Source: Homarus americanus
Lineage: Eukaryota > Arthropoda > Malacostraca > Decapoda > Nephropidae
DNA: 64,000 nucleotides
Direction: 5' to 3'
NCBI RefSeq assembly: GCF_018991925.1
Contig: NW_024735516.1
Coordinates: 966,501 to 1,030,500, forward strand
Part shown: positions 1 through 16,137 of the stretch, piece by piece
Layout: the number at the start of each line of letters is the position of its first letter
Position numbering within the stretch: the first letter of the stretch is position 1
Translations under genes and position numbers: made by a program
Notes under the pieces: generated by a model
What the model saw: only the letters and a program-made list of their open reading frames with translations
Databases searched by the model: none
What the model was told of the DNA's origin: nothing

Positions 1-44
<44 letters not shown>
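1..44. repeat. (AT)n microsatellite, cut by window edge
   Basis: An uninterrupted AT dinucleotide run opens the window. Its true length is unknown because it continues past the left edge. Confidence 0.97.
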
Positions 45-46
<2 letters not shown>

Positions 47-3000
47 TGTAAATACCTATTGCACTTTAATTAAAACAGTAAAAAAGACGAGAAAAAGGGA
101 AAGTTAAAACAATATGAACTCGGTCATGTTAAAAGTATTGCACAAGTTCCTCTCACTACAGACGTGAGACCTGGCCGCCCGTGAGAAATATTTTATAAAG
201 GAAAGCCAATCAAAAAAATCTTTATCATACTCCTCGCTTTATAAAGAACACTTCAGGGACGCATCATTACTCTCCTCACTCGATTAAGAGTTTCACACAA
301 AAATATCAATACAGTAATTTGTTCACTTGACAACAGTTGTTTTACCTCAAAAGTATTATAAGGAATGTGTATAACTAGAGCACAATAAGACTTTAGAATG
401 GAGTTAATAACGTGCATTAAGCGTTAACTGTAGGGAGACCACGGTGTAGAAGTAACTAAACTCGGTTAATTGTGAATAGCCTACTGCACTGTACACGTCA
501 GTAAACTGTGAAATGGAATACCCAAGTTCAAACCCTCAGCATTAGCCTGCATGCAAGTAATAGATGATCAGCCAAGCCCCGTGCAATACAAGGCAACAGT
601 TTAATTAACTAGCTACATTTATCACGATACGCTGAATCACCGAGCAAAGCCTTGCAGATCCAGCGTTGGTAGGTACCTGGTATCGAGTTCTTAAAAGATT
701 TAAACGATTTTTTCCCCAAATTAGGGAAAGGAGAACGCAACTAGTTAAGTTAAAATCTCTTGATGCCAGTTTGGTTGCACTCAAAGCTAACCAAGGGTGT
801 TTTTATGTACTTTAGTCTAGGCTATTCTTTGGGTCTATACTGTATATCATGGCTTCGTTAAAATAAACCCATAAAATCACTATGCTACCTTAGCCTTTGT
901 AAATGGGTCACTTCTCTGGCACAATGACACCCACGACAATTCACTAGAGTAACCACCAGAAGCAGAGCCCCACACACACTGTACTGCCAAGGGCTTACCA
1001 TGAAGCCTCACTCAGGAGATTGCGGGAGGCGAGCTAGGTGGCCTTGGGTGAGCACAGCACTGCTCGTCCTTCCGTTAATTGACTTGTCTGTCCCTGTTGT
1101 CTATAATTAAAAATACTCATGGAAACCCAACACCAGGCGACTACGTTAATCCTTTACACACAAAGGAGAATTTTTTTTAATCCTAATAAGCTGGGACAAA
1201 CGACCTCTTACTAAACTGAACTATCCTCATTACACTGGTATGTAATAAGCTTTATTCATTTCTTTACTGAATAAACGTTTAAGAAATTTTAAACATCCAC
1301 AACGCAGACACCAACCTGAGAGAAACCACCTGACCCAACACACCACTCAACTACCACCACACGCAAATTACTTCACGTGACGGGCTGCCCTCTCTTGCAC
1401 CATACTTAACCACACACCCACACCTTCTGTAAAAACATAACGCAATAAAGACGCTTCAACTAAGTTACACACATAGAGCACAGGCTGCTTAATAGACAAA
1501 TTACACCACCTAATGACTCGAGTCTAAAATTACTTCACCAATCAATCCAATTTTGTCCTAAGAAACAAAGTTCTGACCCCAGTGAAGAGTTTCTATGTGC
1601 AGCTCACTTTACTGTAAATGGAGGTGTCGTTACTATGATGTTATAGAGGTTGGGGTGAAGCAAGATGCACTGGAACGCACACATTCTTCATCAGGGCTTA
1701 AGCAATACTGGGAGAGGGACTAAGGTATACTCTTATACCGACAATGTTAAGTATTTTAAGGAGAAGTTTCAAGCTAACTGTGCTCCCTCACTCTTAACTT
1801 TGCTTGTGACAACTTGTTCCCTCCCTCAAAACAATATAAATCTGTAAATTTTCTCTTGTACTGTACTGGCAAGTAGAATGCAAATTGAAACTTCACATAT
1901 CACTGTTTTGTGTAACCTATTCATGGACACTACAGTACTTGCTCGTCGCCTGCTGGCATTGCAGGAGTTTCAATTTTAGCATTCAAGATTTACAAACAAT
2001 AATGAATTCGATACCAGTAGATCTTGGTTCCATGGCAGATTATGTTGGTGGAATCCGAAGGTCGTTGACATCACGTTACTGAAGTGATCGTGACATTAAC
2101 GGATTTAGAAACAGAAAAATTAAAATTTCCAAAGAACTAGGTTATGGCCCGAACAAATATTTGCTCCACCTCCAAACTAAGAAGGTCGAGTTTAGATCAA
2201 AACACACACGCTGTCCCAACCACGTCCCCTTAACAGTACCGTGAAGCGTAAACATTCTCCTTTACATTTGGTTGACTTCCCAACCCACACAGTGTAATAC
2301 AGTAATTATGTAACCACGAGTTACAGAATTTTGTAATAAATCCCATACAAAGTGTACGTAATATGTAATCATGAAAACGTATTTTGTAATCAAAACCATA
2401 CAACATGCAATCATAAATTACCGTACAGTATTTATTACGCCAAGTCTAGATATAATTATATTCTAAAGTATAGTATCAAAATTTAATGTGACGAACTATA
2501 CTACTAATTTCCTCCGTATTGGTATATACTGTACAGTATAACTTAATATTTCGTCCATCGCGTTTCTTCAAGATTTTTCTGTGTACACCGATAAGCCATG
2601 GTTCTCCTGGATCAAGAGGACTGTTTATAAGGAAAACATTAGTAATAAGTATCATTGTTCAACGAAGGACAAAGATTAGCTCAAATTTCTAATAAACTCT
2701 TTATGCAAATGCAATTCATTCTGGTTTCATCCGTTACACAGATTTCACGTCGTTTGGGTGTAGCTCGTAACGATTTCCATGGTGTGATACGCATCGTAGT
2801 GAATAAATAAATAAAAAAATTATGGTCATTTACAGCAGCATTTACACGTGGTAGTCATGTCACAGCCAAACTATGCAAGATATTGTGAAAACTTTAATAG
2901 CAGTTGGTAAGGGGAGCTGTGCTGGTGTACAAGTCGCCCAAGTTTAGAAATATCACAGCACAAGTCGTAGTTACCACCCGTAAAAGAGCCCGGGGCTAAC

Positions 3001-4718
3001 CGAACAAGCCCTGGGGGGATGGGGGAGGGCAATTTTTTTTCAGATTTCCGTCTCTTTTCGTGGTTTTAAAATTTCCTAGACGATACAGTGTCGTGTTTTA
3101 TCACTTCGTATTAACTAGTAATTCCTAAAGTGATCATTATTTATTTTTCAACATCAACCCTCCTGTTTCAAGTCACCCAGACTACCTAACATCGAGTTTT
3201 AGGAACTCCGTAACGGATCATAATAGTAATTTAGAAAGACTAGTGATACGGTAATGCAGTCATAAATAGGAAAAATTTGACACCAACTTTTTTTTTCCTG
3301 TCTACACAAAATTATTACTTGTTCGAAAAGGCAAGTTACTCAAAGTCATCCCGGATTATGGTTGTCATGCTTCACAGTTGGAAACAGTCGCTTGACACGC
3401 CATTCGCCGGAATTGCCCAACAAAGTAAACATGGCTTTGAAGAAAATTATGTGAGCGATACAAACGATCACTTTCAGGAGACCAAGTCACAGAGGACAGC
3501 CCCCGTTCAAAGCACTAATATTACCCGGACTTGAACACTGGAGTTTACACATACCACTTTGTGACTTTAGTATGCGAAATCTCCCTGCTTACCCAGCTGT
3601 AATATAATCATGACATTATCCTCTTGGTACATACAGTATCTAATATTTCTCATTTAACCCAGTCATGAAGAGGTACATTTTAGAAAATGCACAAAATTCA
3701 ATTACTCTACAATGTTTCGCTTCATCCTATAGCCTCGACGAAAAATGTGGTTAACCTGAGTGCCGTAATGTCGTGATGCTTAACGGTTAAACATCACAAA
3801 ATTTGACACCAACCTTTTAGCGTACGAATTGAATAGGGCGTTTCTACACTTCGACCGATAAGAATAGATTCATGCGGCTTCATTAAAACACTGGTATCTA
3901 TACAGAGACTTCGGACAAAATAAAAACTGCACCACAGCCAAACGGTATCTGTACGTCAACTTTAATATTGTTAAAAAAATAAATAAATACAATGGTTAAA
4001 ATTACAAATGTCACTGGAAAATCAAAATGGGTATCTAGTCACAGAATGCATAATAATTCAGTTGCTCTTCAGTGACTATCTTTTTCCTGAACTCTGCCGC
4101 CAGGTAAAAATTGGAATGGAACAGACGACATGCTGTGGGATACCAGTAGCTCGATAACAGGCTCCAGCAGATGGGGTTGGATAGTCTAATTTCTAATATA
4201 CACTAACGTGAACCCCATCCCATCCTCTCAATTTGGGACCATAAGAACGCCACTTGCATGAGCTTAGCCTCGTTCACGGGATGTTGTAGAAATGCAGAGT
4301 TATAGGCCAACCGGTAATGTATTGGTGATAATCTTCTAAGCAATTCATGTCAAGATTTTTAAATTGTGATAAAATTATTGCAAGTAACGTCATATACATC
4401 AAGCTTAGTGAAGTCATTGGTTACACAGATTCAATAACAAAAGTGCATAACTATGGTCACTTTTAAGTTTAACAAAGCATAACTGTAGAGAAAAAATGGC
4501 CAACAGCCAGAACATGATATTAATACCACAACAGCCAATACCACACCTACCACCCAAACCAAGACTAACAACACCCACGCTACACCATACCACACCATAT
4601 GCTAGACCCGCCCGTCACATTGCACTGGCAATGAGAGACTTGTGGCGTCATCGCGCAACCCTGAACAACTCAATTTCACTTTCTAGACGGGAGACTGGAA
4701 GACCCCGAGCTCCCTTGC
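45..4718. other. AT-rich intergenic or intronic sequence, nothing recognised
   Basis: Both strands were read for protein families, repeats and structured RNA and nothing was recognised. Open frames are short (under 90 codons), without family motifs, and start or end at random. There are a few homopolymer runs, for example the T run near 3285. The stretch could be intergenic or inside a very long intron. Confidence 0.6.
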
Positions 4719-4719
4719 C

Positions 4720-5783
4720 TGGGTGTGTAGTGATTATGGGTGTGTGAGTGTAGCGACTACGGGTGTGGGGGAGGGTGTAGTGATTATATAGGTGTGGGGG
4801 TGTGGTGATTATATAGGTGTGGGGGTGTGGTGTGATTATATAGGTGTGGGGGTGTGGTGTGATTATATAGGTGTGGGGGCGTGGTGATTATATAAGTGTG
4901 GGGGTGTGGTGATTATATAGGTGTGGGGTGTGGTGTGATTATATAGGTGTGGGGGGTGGTGATTATATAGTGTGGGGTGTGGTGTGATTATATAGGTGTG
5001 GGGTGTGGTGGTTATATAGGTGTGGGGGTGTGGTGTGATTATAGGTGTGGGGTGTGGTGTGATTATATAGGTGTGGGGTGTGGTGTGATTATGTGGGGGT
5101 GTGTGATTATAAAGGTGTGGGGGTGTGGTGTGATTATATAAGGTGTGGGGTGTGGTGTGATTATATAGGTGTGGGGGGTGTGGTGTGATTATATAGGTGT
5201 GGGGGTGTGGTGTGATTATATGGGTGTGGGGGCGTGGTGTGATTATATAGGTGTGGGGCGTGGTGTGATTATATAGGTGTGGGGCGTGGTGTGATTATAT
5301 AGGTGTGGGGGCGTGGTGTGATTATATAGGTGTGGGGCGTGGTGTGATTATATAGGTGTGGGGGTGTGGTGTGATTATATAGGTGTGGGGTGTGGTGTGA
5401 TTATATAGGTGTGTGGTGTGATTATAGGTGTGGGGGTGTGGTGTGATTATATAGGTGTGGGGGTGTGGTGTGATTATATGTGAGGTGTGGGGGTGTGGTG
5501 TGATTATATAGGTGTGGGGTGTGGTGGATTATATAGGTGTGGGGGCGTGGTGTGATTATATAGGTGTGGGGGCGTGGTGTGATTATATAGGTGTGGGGGC
5601 GTGGTGTGATTATATAGGTGTGGGGGCGTGGTGTGATTATATAGGTGTGGGGGCGTGGTGTGATTATATAGGTGTGGGGGTGTAGTGTGATTATATAGGT
5701 GTGGGGGTGTGGTGTGATTATATAGGTGTGGGGGTGTGTAGTGATTATATAGGTGGGGGTGTGAAGTGATTTTAATAGAGTAG
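4720..5783. repeat. G-rich minisatellite, unit about 23-26 bp
   Basis: About 40 tandem units built on GATTATATAGGTGTGGGG followed by a short GTGTGGTGT spacer. Units vary by a few bases (GGGGG, GGGG or GGGC; TATATAG or TATAG). One strand carries a run of four or five G in nearly every unit. Long open frames on the minus strand here, for example His-Thr-Tyr-Ile-Ile-Thr repeats at 5422-5955, are translations of the array and not a gene. Confidence 0.95.
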
Positions 5784-5859
5784 GTGTAAGGATGACAACT
5801 GTACCGCCTATACCAGACTTACAGTTGTAAGGGAACAGCGTTATTGTTAGGTAACGCCC

Positions 5860-6180
5860 CCACCAGTTTTTGGTTCTTAGAGAGAGCACTTTCTTGGGGA
5901 ACACACCACCTTTGTTGTTGGGGAACAGTATCATTTTGTTGTTGGGGAAAATCAATATTGTTTTTGTTAACCACCTTTGCAGCTGTCAAAGACCACTTTT
6001 TGTTGCTGTTGGGGAACACTGCACCATTTTTTTTTATTGGTTGGGGAACACAACACTACCCTTGCTTAGGAACAAACAACTTTTGTTGGTGACCACTCCA
6101 CTATTGTTGCTAGAAATTCCACCAGTTTGTTGATGGGGAGCGCCACTTTGCTGGTGTTGAGGGACACTCCACTCCTCTCA
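5860..6180. repeat. Degenerate minisatellite, core TTGTTGTTGGGGAACA
   Basis: At least six diverged copies of a core close to CCACCTTTGTTGTTGGGGA recur at irregular 25-45 bp spacing directly after the G-rich array. Divergence is much higher than in the array on its left, so it is older or decaying. Overlapping frames on both strands are not supported as genes. Confidence 0.7.
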
Positions 6181-7496
6181 TATCCTCTGGCATTTCCTGA
6201 GGATGCTACAAATTTTATGTGCACATCTGATGCACGGCTGGGAACCTCTCGTACCCAAGCGAGAGGTTATACACGCTCGCCAACACCACCTTTAAGGCTG
6301 GAATCCAATCAAATCTTAAGGAAATTGAGTAAGAAAAACGAAGTTCAAGCCACTAAGTAAACTCAGACGTCAGACAAACAGCCCATTTGTTTGCTTGTGC
6401 GTTTCCCTGTAACTCTCCAAACACGTCTACAATATGCTGAGAATGGCAATTACTATGATGTCGATTACCAAGGACAACATTAGTGATGCCTATAACCCAG
6501 CGAGAAGTTAATTTCTTGAATCTGCCACTGGATAATGTCCTGAAACTTTGAACTCTTCCTAAATTACTTCTACACAGTTTATTTGTTGGGTGTTGATACT
6601 GGGTGCATCGTTAATAACAAAACAAACCAACAAATTCCAACCTATTTTAACTTGGAATTACCACGAAAACCACTGGACTATAATCCTGCCTTACGCTTTG
6701 TTTATTTGCTTTACGAACGTTCCAACACTACCAGCGACTAACTTCAGGAGGGGTGATGACCATACAGGACAAAGGTCTAGGTCAAGTAAAACGACGATTC
6801 TTGCTATCTATGAGCTGGTCTCGACCATGGTGTATCACGGGAGACTATTAGCTACCACCTTGAAACATTACGGTCACATTCTTGACGTCTGATTGTGAAA
6901 GCTTTGCGCACGGGCGAGGTTGGTCAAGGTCGAAGCCACAGGGTTAAAGGTAATTTGGTTGGGTTAAAGTTACTGCCGTTAAACTTTCCGATTCTATATT
7001 GTCTTTGCACTTGACTTAGGGACGAATATTATTCTTGCAACGCGTTAAACGAGTACAAACTTGAGGTACCACCATCCGCTTACGCAACATTTGGGAAATA
7101 CGGCCGCAAGTACCACGCTATTATGTACTTGATCTGAAATTTCACACCAGACAACTAAGTGAGCTCATTCTGTTATCACGAATAGCATAGCTTTTTATGC
7201 AGTCAATCCAACCCCCCCCCCCCCACCATCTCTTAACTTCATCTTTGGTTCGTAACTTTACCAAGAGAATAATTCAAATGCTTTACCTAAATTGATATTA
7301 TACGATGCGTCGTTTAATTTATTCTGGGCTACAAGTCACAGCCTGGGTAGCACCAGAGTTTCACTGACCTCTTTATTTGGCCATAAAAACTTAACACACA
7401 CCTGTACTACCAGTCTAGGTATAGTAGGGTACCACATGCAAATACTACCAAACAATACAAAAACATTACCACATGGATTTTCATCAAACCTCATTT
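6181..7496. other. No recognised feature
   Basis: Single-copy-looking sequence with a poly-C run near 7211-7224. The open frames (the longest about 100 codons, 6590-6892) show no recognisable domain or splice context. Confidence 0.55.
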
Positions 7497-7740
7497 GATG
7501 GGCGTGTGGTAGTATTTGAGGGGCGTGCGGTAGTATTTGAGGGGCGTGCGGTAGTATTTGATGGATAGGTGGTAATGTCTGATGGGCGTTTGGTAATGTC
7601 TGATGGGCGTTTGGTAATGTCTAATGGGCGTTTGGTAATGTCTGATGGGCGTTTGGTAATGTCTGATGGGCGTTTGGTAATGTCTGACGGGAGTGTGGTA
7701 ATGTCTAACGGGCGTGTGGTAATGTCCGTCGGGCGTGTAT
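7497..7740. repeat. 21-bp minisatellite
   Basis: About 11-12 units of GATGGGCGTTTGGTAATGTC plus one T. The first four units use variants (GTAGTATTTG) of the same frame. Because 21 is divisible by three, the minus strand reads as a Thr-Arg-Pro-Ser-Asp-Ile repeat, which is an artefact. Confidence 0.95.
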
Positions 7741-9487
<1,747 letters not shown>

Positions 9488-12400
9488 CTAAGCTTTATAC
9501 AATTAAAATACCCGCAGAACTTGGAGGTCAACCTGCTCTGGAGTAAAAGCCGCAAAGAAAAGAAATAAATACTGTACGGATTAGGTTGTGTGTTTAATTG
9601 TTGGAGCTAATCAGAAGGGTTGCTGTTTAAGGTGCAACAGTAGCACACAGCAACGGAAAGTTTGATTTGAACATGTTCTCCACTTCCCGATTCGTTTCAT
9701 CCAACATTGATAATTATAATCACAACACATCCCGGCTTGTCGCATGGTACCAACATAATGGTACTGAATTTAAAAGGCCACCCAGGTCTAGTGTACAACT
9801 TTTTGTGTTTGGTGTTAAGGTCGCCCAAAGGTCGACGTAGAGGCTTGTTGGCATCTACATACCGGTACTACTGTAAAACTAGAACCTCATATTCCTGGTT
9901 TATGCTCGCGCCCCAACCCAGATATTTCCAACTCGTTGATCCATTAGTACAGTACACTGCCCTGTCTAGCCACTACTTGAGCATTTTGTACCAGTATATA
10001 CCAAACCCCTAGTTGGACCCAATATGCCAACTTCTGTTAGAAATTTTAATAATTATCACTTTATTCATAACGCCCAACACTGAACTTTCAACATTTCCAA
10101 ACCCACCCTCTCTCTATACCTAACTGTACTTTCCACGGTAATTATATAGGTCTAACACTTAACTCAAGACCTCATAGACCAAGTAATAATAATTTGAATG
10201 ACTTGACTTAGCGCAAAACATACTGGAAACAAATATTACCAGTGAACAGCTCAAGTCAAATTACCACCTATAACAGGCTCAATTGGCCCTTAAAAACTTC
10301 CTGAGATACGGTTAAAGCAAACACCTAAGTAAATTATACTGTATACAAGTCTTTCAAGCCTATTCGCATAACGGTCAACAAAACATTATCTAATCATGTC
10401 ACATGGTCAAAATATCCACATGATATGCTCTAATAAACAAATCTAATAACATTTAGAACTTATACGCTTTACTTTTATTTGTGAAATTACAACTTCAATA
10501 TATCTTTAAGAATGAAATTACCTACGATTTTTTTCCGAAAGCCACCAACTTCTCTTACACCCTGGCATGTTAAATTCATGTACGTTTCAAACAACTTTGA
10601 GCTAAGAATTAATGAATGCGGCCTATGGTACAAAATTTTACACCTTGCATATAATTAAACTAAAGTTATTACAAAACTTTAAATCTGCAAGGATCACATT
10701 CATTTTGAGATGTCTGGCAAAGGAATGTACGAGTACAGCAAATTACAGTATGCCTATTGACTCGAGCGTACATTCAGATATTGCAAGTCACCTTCAGGTG
10801 ACTTCCCTTTCGAATGAATGAATTACCAGATCACACTTGGTTGCATGGCAATATGGTTGTCATATTTATGTATGACCAATATCCGTGTAGATGTGGTTTT
10901 AAATAAAACTAAATAAATAACCACGTAAGTTTACACTGAAACTCACGATAAAAGGTGTAGTCACAAGCCAGTGTCATATTTCAACTCCAAACTGAAATTG
11001 TCCAGTAACCCCCCCCCCTCCTCCAGGGAATGCTAAATAGGTCCATTAAACACTAAGATCCAAACTTGCAGTTAATATATTGGTTTCATTGTAAACAACT
11101 ACACCAACTAGCTTTTTACAAACGGTAACTTCTAAATAGCTCAAAAACTGGGGCTACAACCAAACATATGGTACACACCAGCCCTCTCGCTCACCTTTGT
11201 ACTACGTAAATACAGGGAAAGCCTTTCCTATAGCCAAATCTATCTACTTTTAACCACACAGCACCACTTAATATTATAGTACCTATGTCGGTGATGGTGT
11301 TCACGTAACAAGCCTAATGAAGCAAAGGTCACAAGGTGTGCCAAGTCTAGTTGACATACAAGTTTCAACTTCACGACAGTTTACATAGTTCAAAACAATC
11401 CCATTTACTGATACAATAATAATGTCACTAATAAGTAGTGTGAAATCGTGCGTATATACATATACGTTACATCAATTAAAAGTTCAACATAGAATAACAC
11501 TACGTAAGAGCGAGACTTAAAATACAAGTGACTCCGCTACTAAAAATGCTTTGATATTTTAGATAGACGAATTATTTTTCCCAGTGTAATAAAAAAAATT
11601 AATGACTATATTTGTACTCTTCTTCCAAGAGAAATTTTCTATAATTATGCACCAAATGCATTCTACATTGGTTTTAGTACCAAGAAATTACTACGTCACA
11701 AACTTATCCTGTCGAGCCGAGTAATATCAGCATGCTGGTAGGTACACTTATGAACCGTGCCTAATGTTCACAAAGGAAAAGTGCAAACCACGATAATGTC
11801 GTCATCCACCTTTCAACTACCACCCAAGGCTAGTTTCAACAAACCACCTACACCAGGATTCTTGTTGATCGTTCAACTGCCACGTCGTTCCGTGTCTTCT
11901 CGACTAGTCAGCAAGTCCACTCCTGGACATGACTCCTCGATAACGTTAAACCTTTACCATACATGAGAAACTTTCACATGTCAGGGCTTGTCCTTGTATC
12001 AAACATCATGAGCAACAAAGTAGGTTAGCCAGGCCGTGGCGACCTTGGGTGGCTAGCCCGCTCACTTTCATTTTCACCGTCGATTTCCTTTCTTGGCATC
12101 TTTATGTATATATTGTGATAACCACGATATTTAACGAATAAAATATCTAGCCTCCTTCAACTTTCACTGACACATTAGATGTAGGGGATTTATGGCGGGA
12201 AACTAGAGTTGTTATTCAACAGGTTCTCCGAAAACTTACCTCTGAAAGTGAAGTCTGCGCATTCAAACTCGCGTCGAGGGTTTCTTCTTTTTTTCTTTTA
12301 AAAATTTATTTGATCCTCATTCAAAATCTCACCATGGGGAGCACACCTTCTCAATTCCTTATTGCACCTTATTCAATCATATAGGAAACAGCTTGAACTT

Positions 12401-14684
12401 CAAGTTGGGTTCTCACAGTCAGGTCATGGAAGTGACTAGGACGCGGCCGGGAGACGGACGGTGGATAAAGCGTGTATTCCGCCGCACAGTTGAAGCAACA
12501 CTGAGTTGCCAGAGAAACCGTACGCAGGCGGCGGCAAGGCGGCCTGGCGGGTTGGGGGAGAGGGAGGAGGGCGGGGTCAGGACAACAGTTGCTCCACTTT
12601 TGATAATTTGTCTTTTTTCACTTACTGTTTTGTGATTCATTTAGTTAACTTTACTATTTAATCATGGCTGTGTTCAGTGGGCTTGTAAATTAATTGTATG
12701 GTACATATAAAAATCCTAAATACAGGAATAGGGTGTGACAGATGTTTAACATCATGCATCTGCCACCGTAAACAAGAGCACGCGCGCCAAATCTCTTTGT
12801 CCTGCACGCTCGCCTTCAAACCGCCAGTTTGTGAAAAGAACACATATAACATCCATCTAATGATTAATATTTTCTAATGACAACTGGTCTTTGGTAACTC
12901 CCATGACATGCGAACATCACTGAGATGTCAATATAGGATAAACACCCCAGGAGGAAGGTGTAATGCTTCACTTTCTTTGTCCCCACCCCACCCAGAAACG
13001 TGAAAACACTCACGGGCGCGGTGGTGTACCAAAAGCAGTTGCCAATATTTGCAACGCAAATTACGTTTTTTTTTATTTTTACTTTGAACATTTATTTATG
13101 GAAAGAAATTAGTTAATTAAAATTGTTCTTTAACCTTGCTACAGATATACCTAGCTCAAGATTAAATTCGACTATGCTCGTCAACAAATTTTACGACGCA
13201 GAGAATTTATGCTGAATATATAACAATAGAAACATTATAAATATATATCTAAATATAATTATATAATTTTCATAGAAAAGTGTTGTTAATTACATGATGC
13301 AGTCTCTATTGCAGTAAGAGAGTTCCCTTGGTATTATGTAGGATGTGGTGGAGGACTTGAACAGATGGAAACATGTGGTATCAGAGAGTCTACGGTAGGC
13401 AGTTGGCGCGCTCACGGGGGTCTCCTCTGATTCACAACAATGACGGTTTAGGCTGGTTGTCTCCACCACCGTCCTGCCGCTCCCACATGTTCCATCCACA
13501 ACTTTAAAATGCTAGATCCATGAAAAATTCTAAATGATTCTCATATAATGGTCCTATGCAGGGAAAATAATTAGTAATCCTAGCCATATAACTTTTATAA
13601 TAGACCCATTTTATTAATTTGATATTCCTGTAGTTTGGAAAATTATAGTAGGCTATTGTCATTTGTAAATTTCAGAGATAAATTTACTTAGCATTGGCCA
13701 TTCATGTTCGTTTGCTAATTCAGAAGGACCGCTGGATTAAAATTATCCTCTCGGTCGTTAATACTGTGGACCATTTGTCGTCCCGCCCAAATCTTCCTTT
13801 GGGTTTGGGACATTGAATGTAGTACTTCTCACTTAAAGTTTGCATTATAATTCTAACAAATATCGACGCGAATTACACTAATACAGTTGCATACTAACAA
13901 ATCAATGGATTCGCATAAATTTGCTTTGTAAATAAATGAATAGCAATGCATATTTCCATAGTAAGCTCAGTATATTGTTGCTCTTTTTGCAAGCAACAGA
14001 AGTTAGAGAATATGTACGACCCATCACAGTAAATATTTTCCCATGGCGTTTTTTAAGCTTGGTCATTCACACCGCGTTCATTGCACTTTCCGAGGTTAAA
14101 ACGCAATTTTATGCCGATATAAAATTTACCTTATCTTTACCTTATTTACCTAATGGTCACCTACTACAGGTGTCCACGCCGAAGGAAGAAGTCCAGTGAC
14201 CCGTATAGGATCCCCACTGAAGAGAAAGTGTGGGATTGATATTAGATATTCGTCAGTAACATTAATATAACCATATCAACACCACCTTATTGAACATTGA
14301 ACTTGGTCATAATATCGTGAACACAGAGGGAGATATACCTTCACGCTAATGAAGATAAGCATATGATGGCTTTGTTAAGTGTATCCTTGGCCCAGTCTGC
14401 TTACAGTTTACCGTTGTTTGTATACAGGTAAGTAGGTTGTAGGCAGCTACCAAACAGGGAGGTACAACCGCCTGAGTAGATATTGGAAGCATAATGTATT
14501 GTCTAATGGTAGACCCTGCTGCCATATGGCATCACAAAAATTGTGACCAAGTCCCAGGTTGTTGATCTGACTTTCTGCTTCATTTACACACAATTGCAGG
14601 GTCTCAATTGTTTCTCTTACTATTGACAACACAACAAACATATATTGTTTCTCACTCTTGATCTTTTTTTATTTCTGTTTGTTT

Positions 14685-14686
<2 letters not shown>
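9488..14686. other. Long stretch without recognised genes
   Basis: More than 5 kb of moderately AT-rich sequence. Short poly-C (about 11009) and poly-T tracts are present. No open frame exceeds about 100 codons and none carries recognisable motifs. The only GC-rich patch lies around 12430-12580 and could mark a regulatory or exon-proximal region, but nothing specific supports that. Confidence 0.55.
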
Positions 14687-14721
<35 letters not shown>

Positions 14722-14741
14722 ATATTATTATTTTATTATTA

Positions 14742-14810
<69 letters not shown>

Positions 14811-14822
14811 GATTTTATCATT

Positions 14823-14867
<45 letters not shown>

Positions 14868-14886
14868 ATAATTATTATTATTATTA

Positions 14887-14928
<42 letters not shown>

Positions 14929-14936
14929 TTACATTT
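14687..14936. repeat. (TTA)n trinucleotide array, interrupted
   Basis: About 250 bp of TTA/ATT repeats with a few TTTA, TCA and TTG interruptions. Frames through it read as poly-Ile, poly-Tyr or poly-Leu. Confidence 0.97.
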
Positions 14937-15172
14937 TCGCCCCCCCCCAAGTGGGTCAGTGACCTGTGCCCGGGTGGGCTAATCCCAGTAAAAGAAGAAA
15001 AAAAAATACCTGCACTATGTGTGCACTTTGTATGCCTTCACTGTACATTATTTGTATACCAATACTGTTCATATACATTATTTGTATACCTTCACTGTTC
15101 ATATATATGTTGAATCAATGTGAACTTGTTTGATGATATTATTGAATAAATATCTACATTTTTTCACTATCC

Positions 15173-15571
15173 TCTAACTACCGTCCAATCAGTTGAACAA
15201 CAATTGTATGCAAATTATTGGAAGCAATAATTTTAAGCTCAATTCGAAATCCCCTGGAAAAGCACAAGTTGATTAATGACTCCCAACATGGCTTCATGAG
15301 CAGGAGTTCATGTCCAACTAATCTATTAACATTCTTTTCAGCTGTTTTCGAATCAGTGGACGACGGGCTCGACTACGATGTGGTATATCTTGACTTCAGC
15401 AAAACCTTCGACAGAGTCCCCCACGAAAGACTAATAAGAAAAGTGGAGGCTCATGGCATTGGAGGAGATATTCTAAAATGGATTAGGGCGTGGTTACAGG
15501 ACAGGAAACAGGGAGTGAGCATTAACGGCAGTAAATCCGATTGGAGCAGCGTCACTAGTGGAGTTCCCTAA
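15173..15571 (+). pseudogene. CR1-like LINE, reverse transcriptase fragment
   Basis: A degraded piece of a non-LTR retrotransposon reverse transcriptase. It opens with SNYRPIS, which is RT block 1 of CR1-type elements, immediately followed by an in-frame TGA stop. It then reads LLEAII, HGFMSRSSCPTNL and the catalytic-region block VVYLDFSKTFDRVPHERL, whose first Asp belongs to the palm. It ends at SVTSGVP, where the family normally continues QGSVLGP; here a TAA replaces the Gln codon and homology is lost. The palm motif F/YxDD is missing, so the copy is dead. The upstream border sits just before the RT fold, so it is truncated at both ends. CR1/L2-type assignment rests on motif order and spacing and is probable rather than certain. 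Confidence 0.88.
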
Positions 15572-16070
15572 GTACCCTCGGGGTACTCCACTACGGTCCT
15601 ACTCAGTTTTATGTATATTTTTGTTTTGTTTTTACAGATAAGACTGATTTATTTTGCTGTTTATTTTAGGGGGAAAGAGTGATAAGTAGTCTTTTTATTT
15701 AGCGTTTAAATAATATTGCTAAAAATACCATAAACCTATCACGTCGTAGGTGGCCTTAAAGTCTTAAAGGTCAACTCCAATCCCTTATTTTTCCCTATTC
15801 TTGTTGAACCTCCCACCAGCCCAGCACAGCCTTTACTCAGTGTCTCCCCGCGTTTCATAGAGTACTAAACTTTATTATATATTGTCCTGTATTAGAACCA
15901 TACCGTGTGTGATGACCAGAGGTGAGAAGGGAGTAAGTAATAGTGGGTAGAAGCCGTTGTTGCACTACCCACTGGCAGGGTATACTGAGCTGAGGTAACC
16001 CTGAAATCTGGTTATCAGTGGTCATGGACCGCCCACCCAGTTACTGGTAACACAGTAAGTACTAAATTTA
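15572..16070. other. Sequence between two LINE fragments, nothing recognised
   Basis: About 500 bp without similarity that could be placed. It separates a plus-strand RT fragment from a minus-strand LINE 3' end. Confidence 0.5.
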
Positions 16071-16137
16071 AAAACATAAGAACCTAAGAATGGAGGAAAC
16101 TACAGCGGGCCTGTTGGCCCATACTGGGCAGTCCCAT

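Noticed and set aside
5422..5955. 177-codon minus-strand frame with Thr/His/Ile repeats
   Set aside because: Pure translation of the G-rich minisatellite.
12393..12640. Overlapping frames in a GC-richer patch, possible exon
   Set aside because: No recognisable domain, no supporting splice signals that stand out, and both strands are open equally.
14658..15113. 151-codon frame rich in Ile/Tyr/Leu, possible membrane protein
   Set aside because: Translation of the TTA microsatellite.
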